64,000 nucleotides of DNA from Pieris napi (taxonomy: Eukaryota; Arthropoda; Insecta; Lepidoptera; Pieridae): assembly GCF_905475465.1 (NCBI RefSeq), contig NC_062238.1, positions 8,660,501-8,724,500 of the forward strand. The letters are read 5' to 3'. Below are positions 48,716 to 60,475 of the stretch, piece after piece. The notes under the pieces were generated by a model. The model did not search any database. It saw nothing but the letters and a program-made list of their open reading frames with translations, and had not been told where the DNA came from. Within the stretch, counting starts at the first letter, position 1. Every line of letters begins with the position of its first letter. The position numbers and the translations under genes are program-made.

Positions 48716-48863
48716 TTTTTTTTTATTTTTCGACAGAAGGAAAATAAAAAGGATAGATATTCGGACTCGCACCAGGAAAATCAACTGTGACTGTGACTGG
48801 GACAAGTACATATAAGTATAAGTAACTTGTACACAAGAGTAATGCGACATAGTTACCTATCTA

Positions 48864-49189
48864 ATATATAAAATTCTCGTGTCACAATGTTCGTTCCCAT
48901 ACTTCTCCGAAACGACCGATTCTTATGAAATTTTTTATGCATATTCTGTAAGTCTGAGAATCGGCTACTATTTATCTTTCAAACCCCTAAATGTACCACA
49001 CCAAAATTTTTATTTTTTGGATAACATTTTTTGTTTTTATTTTTCTATGATGTATCATAGAAAAATATATATACGTACAACCCCTAATTTTCACCACTCT
49101 TCGATCAACCCCTATTTTTTATTATTGTAGATAGTTATTTCCTAGAAATAATATACATAGCAAAACAAACATTTGCCGGGTCAGCTAGT
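48864..49189 (+). mobile_element. Non-autonomous Helitron
   Basis: Starts TCTAATATATAAAATTCTCG after an A and ends GCCGGGTCAGCTAG before a T, as expected for insertion at AT. Same family as 3631-3951. Confidence 0.75.
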
Positions 49190-49985
49190 ATAACTGTATA
49201 AACCAAATTCTCGCTTCATTCGCAATAGTGCGTTGTCGTTTTTTTATTAATAAATGTAAACTTAAACGTACATAATTGTATGTCTAGGGTTTGTTTTGCG
49301 TTTCCACGGCATTGTTAGCCGGCACAAAAGTTGCGTGGAGTCGCTCGCGGCACGTCTCATTAAGAACAATGATTGCGTCGCGTCTGTTTTGTTTTTAAGG
49401 CTTCTCTTTGTAGGAGAGAAAGTTTAAGTGAAAAGAATGTGGGATGTCTGTTGTATTGTTTATTATTTTCATACATTTCGCAATTAATTTTAACAATAAT
49501 TTTTGCTTCTTTATATTGCCTCCTTTTAATTTCCAAGTAGTTTGTGTTGAGCTCAATGTTTCGTCGAAATTATATAAAATAATTTTTATTTATTTTGTTT
49601 TTGGCACCTAAGGTAACTGTGATAGCTTATGTTTAAGCATTCGACTTTTAGGGTGAGATTCTTAAACGAGGCTTACGAAATATGACTTACGTATGTTGAA
49701 ATTCAATACATAAATATGTCTTACTGGGGTCACAATTAGCACGTTTGTGAATATCACACAAAAACTGTGCTTGATTTTTCTATGTAACTTGATCGTACGA
49801 AGGATATATTGTTAAGAAACTGACATGTCTTTGAATTAGGAAGACCCAGAATGAATGCCCCGCCTATACTATAAAAGGCATCATCTATTAAGCAGGTATA
49901 GGTGAGTACGAAAGGTTTCACCATCACTGAATTAATATATTGTTCATGAATGTTATGATATTATTTTAAATTTTTAACTTATTTT
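49190..49985. other. Intergenic, nothing recognised
   Basis: No exon or repeat that I can name. A local GC-richer stretch lies at 49300-49390. Confidence 0.35.
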
Positions 49986-49989
49986 TGTC

Positions 49990-50115
49990 ACTAAACCTTA
50001 AATATTATTTATTTATTAACATTTCGTTGCACAGAGAAGTGTAATACAATCAAATTAAATGAAAAAGAGGGCAACTGGCGCCCTTATCGCTTTCAAGCAA
50101 ACTTTTCCAGACAAC
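49990..50115 (-). mobile_element. LINE tail, reverse orientation
   Basis: The reverse complement reads TGTCTGGAAAAGTTTGCTTG then AAAGCGATAAGGGCGCCAGT, the same tail type as at 37104 and 47782. Confidence 0.7.
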
Positions 50116-50321
50116 CACTTTAAGAAAGAATAAAGTAATTAAATTTGATAAGGTAAGAAAGAAGTGCAAAAATACATAAGGCATATAATTATTTAGACCA
50201 AACATATGTAAACAGAAACCAGGACAATATTAAATCGAAATTAAACACCTTACACACACTCAAGTCAAACCATTAATCAGTCTAATTGCACCGGTTTAAC
50301 TAAAAAGTTGTTTCGTTTTAT

Positions 50322-50698
50322 CTTAATATATATAAATTACGTGTCACGTTGTTTGTCCGCTATGGACTCCTAAACTACCGAACCGATATCAATCAAATTT
50401 GCACACCGTGTGCAGTTTGATCCAAATTAAAAGATAGAATAGCTTACATCTCAATTTATACCCGCAATATTATTTTATTGCAAAATATTTGTTTATTTTT
50501 TGATAGTCACAATTCTAACAGATGGCGCTGTGTTGAAAGTACCAACGTTTCACATAAGATACAATTTAATGGCATTACCACCAAAAAAGCATGGTGGTCC
50601 CCATGACTGATGTTCTCCTACCGTTTCCCTTGAATAATTTGCTACTATGTTTTATAACAAAAACCTTAGCCACAGCAACGCTTGGCCCGTCTGCTAGT
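50322..50698 (+). mobile_element. Non-autonomous Helitron
   Basis: Starts near TCTTAATATATATAAATTAC and ends CAACGCTTGGCCCGTCTGCT followed by AGT. Its 3' part matches 12400-12528. Confidence 0.7.
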
Positions 50699-51116
50699 AG
50701 TAGGTATATATAATGCCATAAAAGTACTTTATCAAGAAATTATAATACGTTTTAACACTCTTTATTCTTTAATGTTACTAGTGCAGAAACTAATATCTAC
50801 CAAGTCTACAATACAATAATTTCAATACGATACAATTTTAAAGTCAAATGCCCTAGCGAAACCTGGAGATGAGCCAAATGCCCCATTTTTTTCGCTTACA
50901 AAGACTTGTTCTTTTGAGAGGACATCAAGCGTCCTACATGAAGTCTTGTAAGACATGCTTGACATCTGTAACTATTGTTGGGAATTTCAAACTTTCCCAT
51001 CCTTTAGTAAAAATTATGAATTGCTTGAAAAAATACGCGTAAACTTCCTTAACAAATATAAATGTGAATTTATTATATGAATTCATTTGTAGTGATTGAC
51101 AGCTTTAGCGAGAACA

Positions 51117-51359
51117 GCCCTGCGATTCTGTAACTCACTTCACGAACTCACACAGCGGTTTTCGCATCGGCGGTCTCTCTCAAATCAGTCGTGAAGCAGT
51201 CATTTTATGATTTGGCATTCTGATAAACAATAAAGTACAAGCTCCCACCTTTTCAGAATGCCAAATCATAAAATGACTGCTTCACGACTGATTTGAGAGA
51301 GACCGCCGATGCGAAAACCGCTGTGTGAGTGCGTGAAGTGAGTTACAGAATCGCAGGGC
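51117..51359. repeat. Fold-back element, 243-bp near-perfect palindrome
   Basis: Arms 51117-51222 and 51254-51359 (106 nt each) are complementary with one mismatch, around a 31-nt loop. Ends are GCCCTGCG and CGCAGGGC. It is the best copy of a family also at 1, 6092, 13841/17433 and 42198. No coding. Superfamily unknown; no clear target duplication. Confidence 0.95.
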
Positions 51360-51361
51360 AG

Positions 51362-53341
51362 TATTTTTTTTTAATTAACCAGAAATCGATTAATTAATAT
51401 AAAAAAGATACTCATCATCTTCGAACAGTTTGACGTGACGTAGATAGATTAATTTAACTTTTAGAGATTGCGTTGATCTACTTTTTTTTAATATGATTTA
51501 TTTATTTACTTAGAAAAATCTTACAGCCTACGTAACTATATTACACAATAATTTCAAATCGAAAAGCTACTTATTGAAAGGTTAAACAATAATATATACA
51601 AAGTGCGTTTAGGGTGTGAGTGTGTATTTATGTATGTAACTGAAGTCTCGGCTTGATTTAGTGACATTAAATCTGATAGTGGTTTAATGAATTTTCTGAA
51701 TTGTGATTAAATTATGAGTTTTACATACGTTTTAATTGGTTACGTTTACATGTAGGTAATTTAATGTAACTTATTTATCGCTGTTTCAAAAAAACGTTGG
51801 AAATAACTAATTATCGTGGTTTCTTAACCACAAATACCAAAAATAATAATAACGAAAAGTTTATTTGACTTCTAAGAACATAATATCAAATTCATCGGTC
51901 CGTATGATTTGTACCTTAAATATAGGAATGATTTTCATGGGTTTTGTTTGCGTACCGTTATTTGTATGATGGTGTCAATTAACAAATATCTCGAAACATA
52001 AAATATTAATAAACTATTTTGGGTTGCCTGGAAAAGACCACTTAACAGACACGATAACCCTTGTATGTTATTTAAAATGTAATATTTTATAGTTATGTGC
52101 GTAATAAAGTCTTAAACAAATAAATTAATAGAGTCATACCAACATGACGCAATTTGAAATTTCCATACAATTTAAAATAACAATTTGTATGAAGCGTGGG
52201 AGCTCACCTGGTGTAAAACGCACTTGTAATCTGTTAGATGGCTTCATTAAAAGGGTCCACTTAGGGGTCATTCCGACCCTGACCCCGAGAACCCACTTAG
52301 TGCGAGCTGTAAAATTAAAGTGCGCGATTTTCACAGGCTTCAGAATAAGTGGTTAGTTTATTTAAGTGCTTATTCCAAACCGAGCTTAATAAGCTTGAAA
52401 CATTTTTTAAATATTTAAAAATACAGAAAGTCTATGTCTATATGGTCATTTAAAGCTAATGAGTCTTATAAGTTATAAGAATATAAGATTTAATCCTGAT
52501 TATAAGTTATTATACATTAAACTCAACTTATTTCACGATAGACGAAAAATAATAATGGTGCAGAGATAGATGCTTGATAAAATACTTTGTTTATATAAAT
52601 TCCTATGGTTTTTTAAAATAGTTTTCGAGCACAGAAATCTATACACATACATCTATATTCTATATCGAATCAAATAAAAATTTATGTGATCATATTGGTG
52701 ACTATGTACATTGTACACTTATGAACGTCAATATAAAGAGACATCTAAATTTACATTTTCTACCAGTTCCCACATCAAGGGCGTAAGGTGGGTAAGAAAA
52801 ATTGTCAAGAAACTCTTTTTAATCGCCTAGTTTTAATGTACAAGGAAATTGTAAGGAACTACAACTATTTCGCCATTCTACATTGGTGGATGTTCCGTGA
52901 AATTAGAATAAAATTTTAAAATTCGTGAGTCGTGACTCATTTCTGATTTCTGATCTATAACAATCATAGACAAGAGCCACGAAAATAAGTCATTTAGCAC
53001 TGATGCGACTCTCATAGCAGTTCTCTTTCCGCAGACTATTAGATTTAAATATCACTAAATTGTAGTACAACGGTGATATTATTACACAGTTTAACTCACA
53101 TGCGAATGACCTTGACATAACGCAGATATGACCTTGACCCTGCGATACCATGCAAATTATTTAATTATTTAAGATGTATTCGTGTTAACAAGCTCAGGTC
53201 ATCTCACAGTTGGCTAATTAGTGATGGATTTGAGTATAAAAAAGGATTATACTAATATGCGTACCAATGATTCAGATCAGATGTTTTTTTTTAAATTAGG
53301 CGATTAATACAGTCAGGAGACAGTACTCGTATAATGAATAA
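51362..53341. other. Intergenic with one LINE tail
   Basis: 52020-52125 resembles the GCCTGGAAGAGATC LINE tail (GGGTTGCCTGGAAAAGACCA). The rest shows no supported gene. Confidence 0.4.
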
Positions 53342-53918
53342 TACAGTGTAAACTCTTTATAACGACATTCGTTATAACGAGTGTTTGGTTTAACACGAAA
53401 CCCATACATTAATTGACTCTTTATAACACCACAGCCATTCTTTATTACGAATAAATATTTTCATATATAGAGATCAACAACATACTTAAGTGTAATTGTT
53501 TTTATAATCAGCTTACAAAACTAACCTTTTGAGATGCCGTAATTTCTAAGAAAGACACCTGAGTTCATAAACAGCCGTCTCGCGTTTGTTATTGTTAATT
53601 GCATTAACACGTGTGCCATTATTTTTAGATGGGGAGAACTAGGGAAACTGTCCAGGAAGCTTACCGCTAAACATATTGAATCAACGCATCTTTTAAATTA
53701 GAGTCTTGCTTTAATGTAGATAGAGTTAGTAAGTAAGTAAGTTACCAAAGAGCTTGTGTATTGTTCACATGAATGATTTTTATGCATTATCGAACTTTCA
53801 ATTATTATAACACATCAACATGTAATTAGCAACAATATTAATAAAATTAAACTTATAAATATAAACTAATAATAATAAAATAATATACATTGAAATAAAT
53901 AACGAAACTTAACATAAA

Positions 53919-56783
53919 CTAAAATATATCATTAAAAGGAGTCCCTTTAGGCAAGGTTCCGAAGATACTGGCAGCGTTCCCCCTTTGAATTGCTAGACTA
54001 ATTCTTTGTCCGAGGTAGCTGCCAGATCTTCGGTCTCCTGTGATGTCGACTAACCTTTTTGAAATTTCTTTAAAAAGCCTTAAAGCGCTAGGACCCCACG
54101 GACCAAGGGTCTCGACACCGAATGGGACAAAATCATATTCAGAGCCCAGACCCCTGTATTTGCATGCTTTATTTTTTTCAGCCGCTTCACAAGCCGCACC
54201 AGCTCTGTAGTTGGTTCCATGTAGATGGGAAGGGGCCAGCGTGTCTGAACAGGTTGCATCCCATACCAGTACCCGACCCATCTTCCATGGAATCAAACTC
54301 ATACCGTCCGGTCTCTTGCCATCGTCTCTTGCAATACCACTTGGCTCAAGAAGACTTGGCACGTTGACGGTGGCAAGGGAACGGCGTATGATATCGTTAA
54401 GTGCGGCATGTCTCGAGAAGCGGCCTGCACTTTTTTGCCATGACAGGCCGTGATGTCCTAACTTGTCGACATCACTGCCACAGGGACATATATGAGGAGC
54501 GCAGACCGGAACCCCAAGCCGTAGACAGGTTGCGATTCGAAGCGTGTCAGGCTCAAGAAAAGTTCCTGTATTTGACGATGGGTAAGCGTGAAGCCAGTAG
54601 CCGGCCTCATGCGTACCCACGGCCAAAAGCCTAGCACGCGCCGAACCTGTACTACGACTCAAAAGATCGTCAAAAGTCAACTTGCAGTGTATGTCATCCC
54701 AGCTCCTCTGTGAATTTAGAGATAATGGAAAATTTTGACCTGGGCATGCAATCAAGAAAGCGTTTCTAGCTTCTTCCAAGCCAGCAATCTCAAAGTTTGA
54801 AGGGGATGCCCTTAAAATTTTACTTATGAGATTTGCTGAACTATGGACAGAAGATAGAAAGGCTGGTAAAGCGACACTGGAAATTTTGCGAATCCCTAAA
54901 CCACCATAACGGATGGGTAGGGAAGCTTGGGTCCAAGATTGCTCGTTCAGCTGCATATTAAGAAGTGATTCTAAGCTAATTTTGATTAAGTCGTCTAATG
55001 GTGTTAAAATATCTGGGTGATTCCAAAAGGAGCAGCAACGGAGCACATACGTAAATTTTGGGAGGAAAAGACAGAATTTTAAGATGCAAAGTGCATAATG
55101 TGGACTAATTTCAAGGAGACGGTCAGCAGAATTTTGAAATTTAGTAATTGAAGTATGAATATAATCAGAAATAGATTCATTAAAAATTGGAGAACCTAAA
55201 AGGTAAAGGGAATTCCTGTTAACTATTTTAATATTTGGAGCCAAAATTTGAAATTTTTTTTTTACATCATTTAAATTTAAGTCGCAGTTATTTATGAAAA
55301 GTTCGCATTTGTTAAAATTAAGCTCCAAACCAATGGCTTCAAATTTATTTTTGATTAAAAGAAGGTCCGAAAACACAGTATCCACATCACCTCCTAGGGT
55401 TCCGTCGTCCAAATACCAAACATTGAAATTAGAATTTAAATTTTTGATTATGGGATTTATAGCCAAACTAAAAATTGCAGGCCCAAGGGGATCACCCTGT
55501 TGACAACCTACTTCCGAGGAAAGTTCATTAGAACGATATAACAATTTAGTTGGATCAGCGTAACTGAGAAGAAGATAATTGTATATTTCCGGTATATGTT
55601 GTTTTATTTCAGTCAGCAGGGTATCCCTATTTACCGAATTAAATGCATTTTTCACATCAATTTTGAGCAACACGTCTGGCTGTCCGTGACTTAGGAAAGA
55701 GCGTAGGGCATGGACGGCTGCCTCACACCCTCCTTTCACACCGAAGCCTAACTGTACAGGTTCAAATTCTGAATTTAATTTTGGTAAAATATGTCGAACA
55801 GCAATTTTGGAAGCCAGACGTCTTAGTGTTGAACCAACAGCAATTGGTCTCACCCCTCCGTCCTTTTTAGTGAGGGCAATGAGGTTCGCGCCGAAAAGAA
55901 TGGGAACAATTTCTGTATTGACATCCCCGGAATACATAAAATTTATTAATTTTGTGATCGAGTTAATAAGTTGCTCGCCTGCATCACCCACAGAATGCGA
56001 TGTTAAATCTTTCAAATGTTGGGGTGAGATTCCATCCAATCCTGCTGCCGAACCTGGTTTAAAAGATAAAATTGCATCAGTTACATCTTTGTTTCGAATT
56101 TGAAGGCATGCTTGCCCTGCTGTTGGTGGGTCGAGAAAATATGGGTTTACTGGAGCTGGGGGATGTTTTGTCCGTAATGCCTCAAGGGTGTCAGGCGTAT
56201 CTGGCGATAGCACGTCATTGGAGAACAAAAGACGAGCGGCACCTTTAAGATCTCCGTCACAAATTTTGTTCTCGATGAGTCTTTTGCGATTAAAAGGGGC
56301 ATCATGTTTAATTAGAGGTGCGGGAGAAGGTGAGGAACTTACAGCACAGTTATTCTTTATCTTTTGTGTCAGGGATAAATTCGGTTCATCAGTTTTTATT
56401 ATGTGTAGTGTACTGTATGAAAATAAAAATAAGTTCTGCCAGTCTTGAGTACAATTGCTTATATAACATTTCTGGATTAATTTTGACAAATGTGTAGCAA
56501 CAGTTATTCGTGCTCCGCGAGGGATTCTTTTAACAATGGGTATACTATTTTTCAAATGGCTAAGTAATGTATGAAAAGGAGTTGGAGCGTTGGCTGCAAA
56601 AGTAGGCGCACTCGGAATAATGGGATGGATTTCTAAAAGTGAACTGGTTTGGCTAATACAGTTCCTGTGTGTTTTAGAAATGTGTATTTTGAGGCCTTTC
56701 AAAGATTTGAAAGACTTGTTGCAAAATGTACATGTATGGGACGCGATCGACGTGCCATCACAAGATAGGGTCACGGCCTGCAT
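53919..56783 (-). CDS. Non-LTR retrotransposon protein: zinc finger, RT, restriction-like endonuclease
   Basis: One uninterrupted 954-codon frame. Residues 18-39 form a C2H2 finger (C18, C21, H34, H39) that probably binds DNA or RNA. The reverse transcriptase follows: ALTKKDGGVRPIAVGSTLRR (303-322), LKIDVKNAFNSV (373-384, catalytic Asp), QQGDPLGPAIFSLAI (428-442) and WYLDDGTLGG (456-465, active-site DD). The C-terminus has a zinc-like motif C766-x-C768-x8-H777-x4 and a restriction-like endonuclease core, RPD at 824-826 with D842 in VLVWD. Such proteins nick target DNA and prime cDNA synthesis there. W782 sits where this Cys-Cys-His-Cys motif normally has its last Cys, which may disable the knuckle. 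The start is the first ATG of the open frame. YLDD differs from the usual FADD/YADD of R2 and R4; Utopia or another early clade is possible. Degraded relatives lie at 11300, 34918, 36360 and 39275. Confidence 0.9.
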   Translation of the reverse strand: MQAVTLSCDGTSIASHTCTFCNKSFKSLKGLKIHISKTHRNCISQTSSLLEIHPIIPSAPTFAANAPTPFHTLLSHLKNSIPIVKRIPRGARITVATHLSKLIQKCYISNCTQDWQNLFLFSYSTLHIIKTDEPNLSLTQKIKNNCAVSSSPSPAPLIKHDAPFNRKRLIENKICDGDLKGAARLLFSNDVLSPDTPDTLEALRTKHPPAPVNPYFLDPPTAGQACLQIRNKDVTDAILSFKPGSAAGLDGISPQHLKDLTSHSVGDAGEQLINSITKLINFMYSGDVNTEIVPILFGANLIALTKKDGGVRPIAVGSTLRRLASKIAVRHILPKLNSEFEPVQLGFGVKGGCEAAVHALRSFLSHGQPDVLLKIDVKNAFNSVNRDTLLTEIKQHIPEIYNYLLLSYADPTKLLYRSNELSSEVGCQQGDPLGPAIFSLAINPIIKNLNSNFNVWYLDDGTLGGDVDTVFSDLLLIKNKFEAIGLELNFNKCELFINNCDLNLNDVKKKFQILAPNIKIVNRNSLYLLGSPIFNESISDYIHTSITKFQNSADRLLEISPHYALCILKFCLFLPKFTYVLRCCSFWNHPDILTPLDDLIKISLESLLNMQLNEQSWTQASLPIRYGGLGIRKISSVALPAFLSSVHSSANLISKILRASPSNFEIAGLEEARNAFLIACPGQNFPLSLNSQRSWDDIHCKLTFDDLLSRSTGSARARLLAVGTHEAGYWLHAYPSSNTGTFLEPDTLRIATCLRLGVPVCAPHICPCGSDVDKLGHHGLSWQKSAGRFSRHAALNDIIRRSLATVNVPSLLEPSGIARDDGKRPDGMSLIPWKMGRVLVWDATCSDTLAPSHLHGTNYRAGAACEAAEKNKACKYRGLGSEYDFVPFGVETLGPWGPSALRLFKEISKRLVDITGDRRSGSYLGQRISLAIQRGNAASIFGTLPKGTPFNDIF

Positions 56784-56975
56784 TCATAACAGTTAATATA
56801 CTAACATATCAAAAAACAATAACTTAAAACAAATTTAAAAACACAAAAAAGTAACTTAAAAAGGACACATAACAAAAAATAGGACAAATTCAAAAATAAA
56901 AATGAAGGCTGCTGGTTTTGGTAACTCGTCGTTTCGTCACAGGATGAAAATAAAATATGAAAATAAAATAAACAC

Positions 56976-57080
56976 ACAGGCATCAGCAGGAGCACAACAC
57001 AAGCAAAAGCAGGAGCACAACACAAGAAGAAGCAGGAGCACAAGCAAAAGCATAAAGAGCACAAGCAAGAGCACTGAGAA
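56976..57080 (-). repeat. Degenerate 15-21-bp tandem repeats in the retrotransposon 5' leader
   Basis: On the plus strand, AGCAGGAGCACAACACAAG and variants recur about four times. They lie about 190-300 bp upstream of the start codon of the minus-strand retrotransposon. Confidence 0.75.
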
Positions 57081-57520
57081 AAAAGGGTTCAGGTTTAGGC
57101 ATAAGCAAATTTTGTCTGACCACTATTAAATTGTCCGTTTCTTAGACTTAACGTAATTTTATTTTATTTTGTTTTTGTTTATTTCCATTTTTTACGCATT
57201 CAATATCATCATTTTGCATCATATTCCATTTAATTTAATCAATTTTTATTTCTAAATTCTCATAAATATTTTTTTCATGTTGTCACTTTGACAACTTTTA
57301 CTCTTTTTTCTTTTTTATTTTTAGATTACATTGCCTGTCATATCAAAACACGTCAGGCAAAGTTAACAGAATTTATGTGTTTATAATAATTTACCTATTG
57401 ATAGTAAAAAAAATAGAAATTATTGTAAAGGTTAAATTTGGTTATTTTTTCTCTTCCTTACCTATAACGGAAACTCTCTATAACGAATAAAAATGCTCGT
57501 TATAAAGAGTTTACACTGTA

Positions 57521-58800
57521 TATATTTTTACTGGATTTCACTTTGTACACTTAAATTTATTTTCAATCAATTTCGCCATAAAAATCTGTTTTATCTCAAC
57601 AACACCTTTATAACAGCAAACTCCTTGATGAGATGAGATTTGGTGGATGGCTTAGCGAACCCCAAAACAAGCATTTATTCATAAAAGCTAAATCCGTCTA
57701 TTAAATCCTCTTTCGAATTATTTCAATCAACTATCTCTCTCTCTCAAATAGTGTTCTGTTGTAACTGAAAGAGACAGACAGCTTTAGGTAAAACGTGTTT
57801 TGTAATTTATGTTCTTACATAAAATATTACCGGAGTACATATTTATATCTTTCTTCCTCAAATATCAGTATCTTCTTACGCGTAGAGTCGCGAGCGTAAT
57901 GTATAATTTGTTCGAGTTTTCGATAAGCTTCGAAGCCTATTTGCGGTCGGGACGTAAACCCAAAGTACACATGAATATTTTAGTTTCCCCACGCACCTTC
58001 CAATATAAAACTTTTACAAATAACAATGTTATCAACGCTTCATGAAAGTAGTTTGTTTTGTATTAAAAGTGTTATCGTCTAGGCCCTAGGGTATTATTAA
58101 TTTTACAATTGACATAAAAAAACTGCAAAAAGCCTTAACAATTTACGAGGAGAGATATAAACATTTAAAAAAGTTCTTCAAATCCTACCTGATGGCCATA
58201 GACATAAATTAATCAATGAAAAACCTAGGTTGTACGACATTTAATTGATTTGTTAAACTTAGCAAACCATGATAGTTCCTCGCAGGAAATAAATGCAAAA
58301 TGATTGTATAATGCCCCATGGACATTACTAACACATCGCAAGCGGTTAAAGAAAACTGTGTTTGAGACATTTCAATCGAAAAATACTTTATAAATGAATA
58401 AAACTTAAGTTAGGTATAACCTTATTCTTTTGTTGCATTATCTGAAGAAAAGAATCTGGTCACAACACGTTCCTGTGTGACCATATTTTTTCGACGTTAA
58501 ATAAAACAAAAGAAACAAAAGCTTATTACTTTCAAATATACAATAAAAGAAAACCACATATACAGTGAATGAAGAGTTTTCATACATGTGAGTTTGCGTG
58601 ATATATATAAGTGTGTATGCACGTGTGTGCGTGAACGATCATTATAAAAATGGATACCGCCTCCGTAGACTGTCTCACCTTTAACCACTACAAGTAATAA
58701 CATATATTACCTATTTGGGATGTATGTATATGTGCCTACCTCCTCTTTGTTTTATAATTCTACGTCTATCAACGTTGGTATGTCCGTAAACTAAAGCTTA
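57521..58800. other. Intergenic, nothing firm
   Basis: No gene supported. On the minus strand an ATG near 58703 leads into a GTGAGA donor after 25 bases (MLLLVVVK), too little to call an exon. Confidence 0.35.
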
Positions 58801-58802
58801 CG

Positions 58803-59036
58803 TTATTCATAAACTCGTATTATTTCCCATACTTCACAAACAACTTTCAAGACACGAACAGGTATTACAAATAAAATATTCAGTAATATCACTGCGGCAC
58901 CGGTAAATCTGTCTATTATTTGTGAAGAAATAGTAGCAAGGAATTTTATTACATCGATTCGTTCACTGTGTTGGCTTTTATTACCTTCTAAATTACAGCT
59001 TAACGTCGTGAAAATACTGTACACATGCTATAGTGG
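58803..59036 (-). CDS. Possible terminal exon of an unrecognised gene
   Basis: A minus-strand frame of about 77 codons follows a pyrimidine-rich stretch and a TGTACAG acceptor (near 59023-59030). It reads IFTTLSCNLEGNKSQHSERI, DVIKFLATISSQIIDRF, GAAVILLNILFVIPVRVLKV and ends VCEVWEIIRVYE before TAA. The hydrophobic middle could be a membrane segment. No upstream exon, poly(A) signal or family was found. It may be chance. Confidence 0.28.
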
Positions 59037-59039
59037 AGT

Positions 59040-60474
59040 AATTGGAAAAGGGGCTGATTATGAAATGTAGGATTATGTTTTTATATATGGTAGAATTTTT
59101 AACTAAATATTTGGAGATAACTTATAATTTGTTAATGTATTTTCACGCTGAATATTGGAAAATGTTTTCAAATATAAACTGAACTTTATTGACTATAATG
59201 ACTCCTTTTCCAGTATTTGATTATTTAATTGTAATTAATTATTTGCATGCAATCAAAAACTATTTTTAATAATGCCAAAAAAGTATAACTTCTTACGCGC
59301 GTACATAAGTACACGCACTCTTTTTTTTATACACATACCGAAATTTTGTTGATTAAACCAAATATTGTAACTTAAGAGAAAATATTTACGACCCTTAATA
59401 TCCCCTATATATTTTTTTGCTAGAAGAATTCGTTTTAGTGGGTATTGCCTACGGTTCTCTAGAGTACATTCCGATGCGGGTCAATCCCTGGTGATATCAA
59501 ATGAGAAGAATAATTATGAAACGTATGTTTGTTTTCAAGCAGTTTTATAGAGTAGGTACTTGAAACGTGCAGTGTAAGTGACGTAGATAGAGTTCCCAAC
59601 AGAGTAATAATATTTGTATTTCTGTTTACTTAATTGTTTATATGGGAAAGGAGGCTGTTTAAAATCAAACAATTGAAAACAAAATTAGCTTAAATTTTGC
59701 TTAGGGCTTAATTTGACAATGAAAACATAATAATATTTTTTAATAATGTAATATAAAAAATTACTATAATGACATGGCTCATAACATATGTAACTTCTAT
59801 GTAAAATTCCTTTTAAGACGCCACTATGTGTCGCAGAATATGCGAACTGTAGATTGTATCACTACAATATTTTTGTACCATACTCTTGCAAATAAATTAT
59901 TATTATCATTAGTATTAATAGCCAGTATTTTAGATTTGATCATTAAGATGAGTGCTAATAGGTTTATTATTATTTTTTATTGCATGTATGTATGTTTGTA
60001 TTTAATACAAGTGTTTTACAGATTTTGTTATTATTTCCAAAATCAATGTATTGTTTTTATTGTATGGTAGTTTTTGCAACCATGCAGTGGTGAACTACAC
60101 GTTTAAAATACTAGTATAAGATACCGAAACAGCAAAAGCAATTATTATAAATTATAGTTTCTTGTATTATTAAACAACGTCTTAAAACTACGTACTATAT
60201 GTTATGCAGTCTATTTTTCTTTCAATATAGACTTAAATCAGCACATGTTCATCTTTTTAAGAAAATCAAGTCCGTAGTTGGAGGTTATTCTTCGGTCCGC
60301 TTCAAACTTCTCCAACCCAACTCAAAATTTATAAAGTTTCTAGCGGCTTGAGATGGAATATGAATTTTATTTTGAACTGTTTGTTAGAAAATCTTTATCG
60401 GTTTAGAATTTCAATTACGTTTACGGACATTTTATTTACATAATATGAACTAAATATAGGTCGTGTTTCATGTA
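59040..60474. other. Intergenic, nothing recognised
   Basis: AT-rich. One hydrophobic 98-codon frame (59774-60070) looks like translated AT-rich DNA and has no support. Confidence 0.35.
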
Positions 60475-60475
60475 T

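Larger units (their letters stand above)
53344..57518. mobile_element. Pogo/Tigger-like TIR element holding a retrotransposon
   Basis: Starts CAGTGTAAACTCTTTATAAC and ends with the inverted repeat of it, with TA on each side (53342-53343, 57519-57520). These termini and the TA duplication fit the pogo/Tigger branch of Tc1/mariner. No pogo transposase is visible. The interior is mostly the minus-strand retrotransposon at 53830-57290, so the DNA element was most likely a short non-autonomous copy into which the retrotransposon jumped. Confidence 0.75.

Noticed and set aside
54122..56796. Several plus-strand frames of 68-98 codons
   Set aside because: They are antisense shadows of the 954-codon retrotransposon protein.
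59774..60070. A 98-codon membrane protein
   Set aside because: Composition is what random AT-rich DNA gives (Ile, Leu, Tyr, Phe, Cys runs); no splice or start context support.
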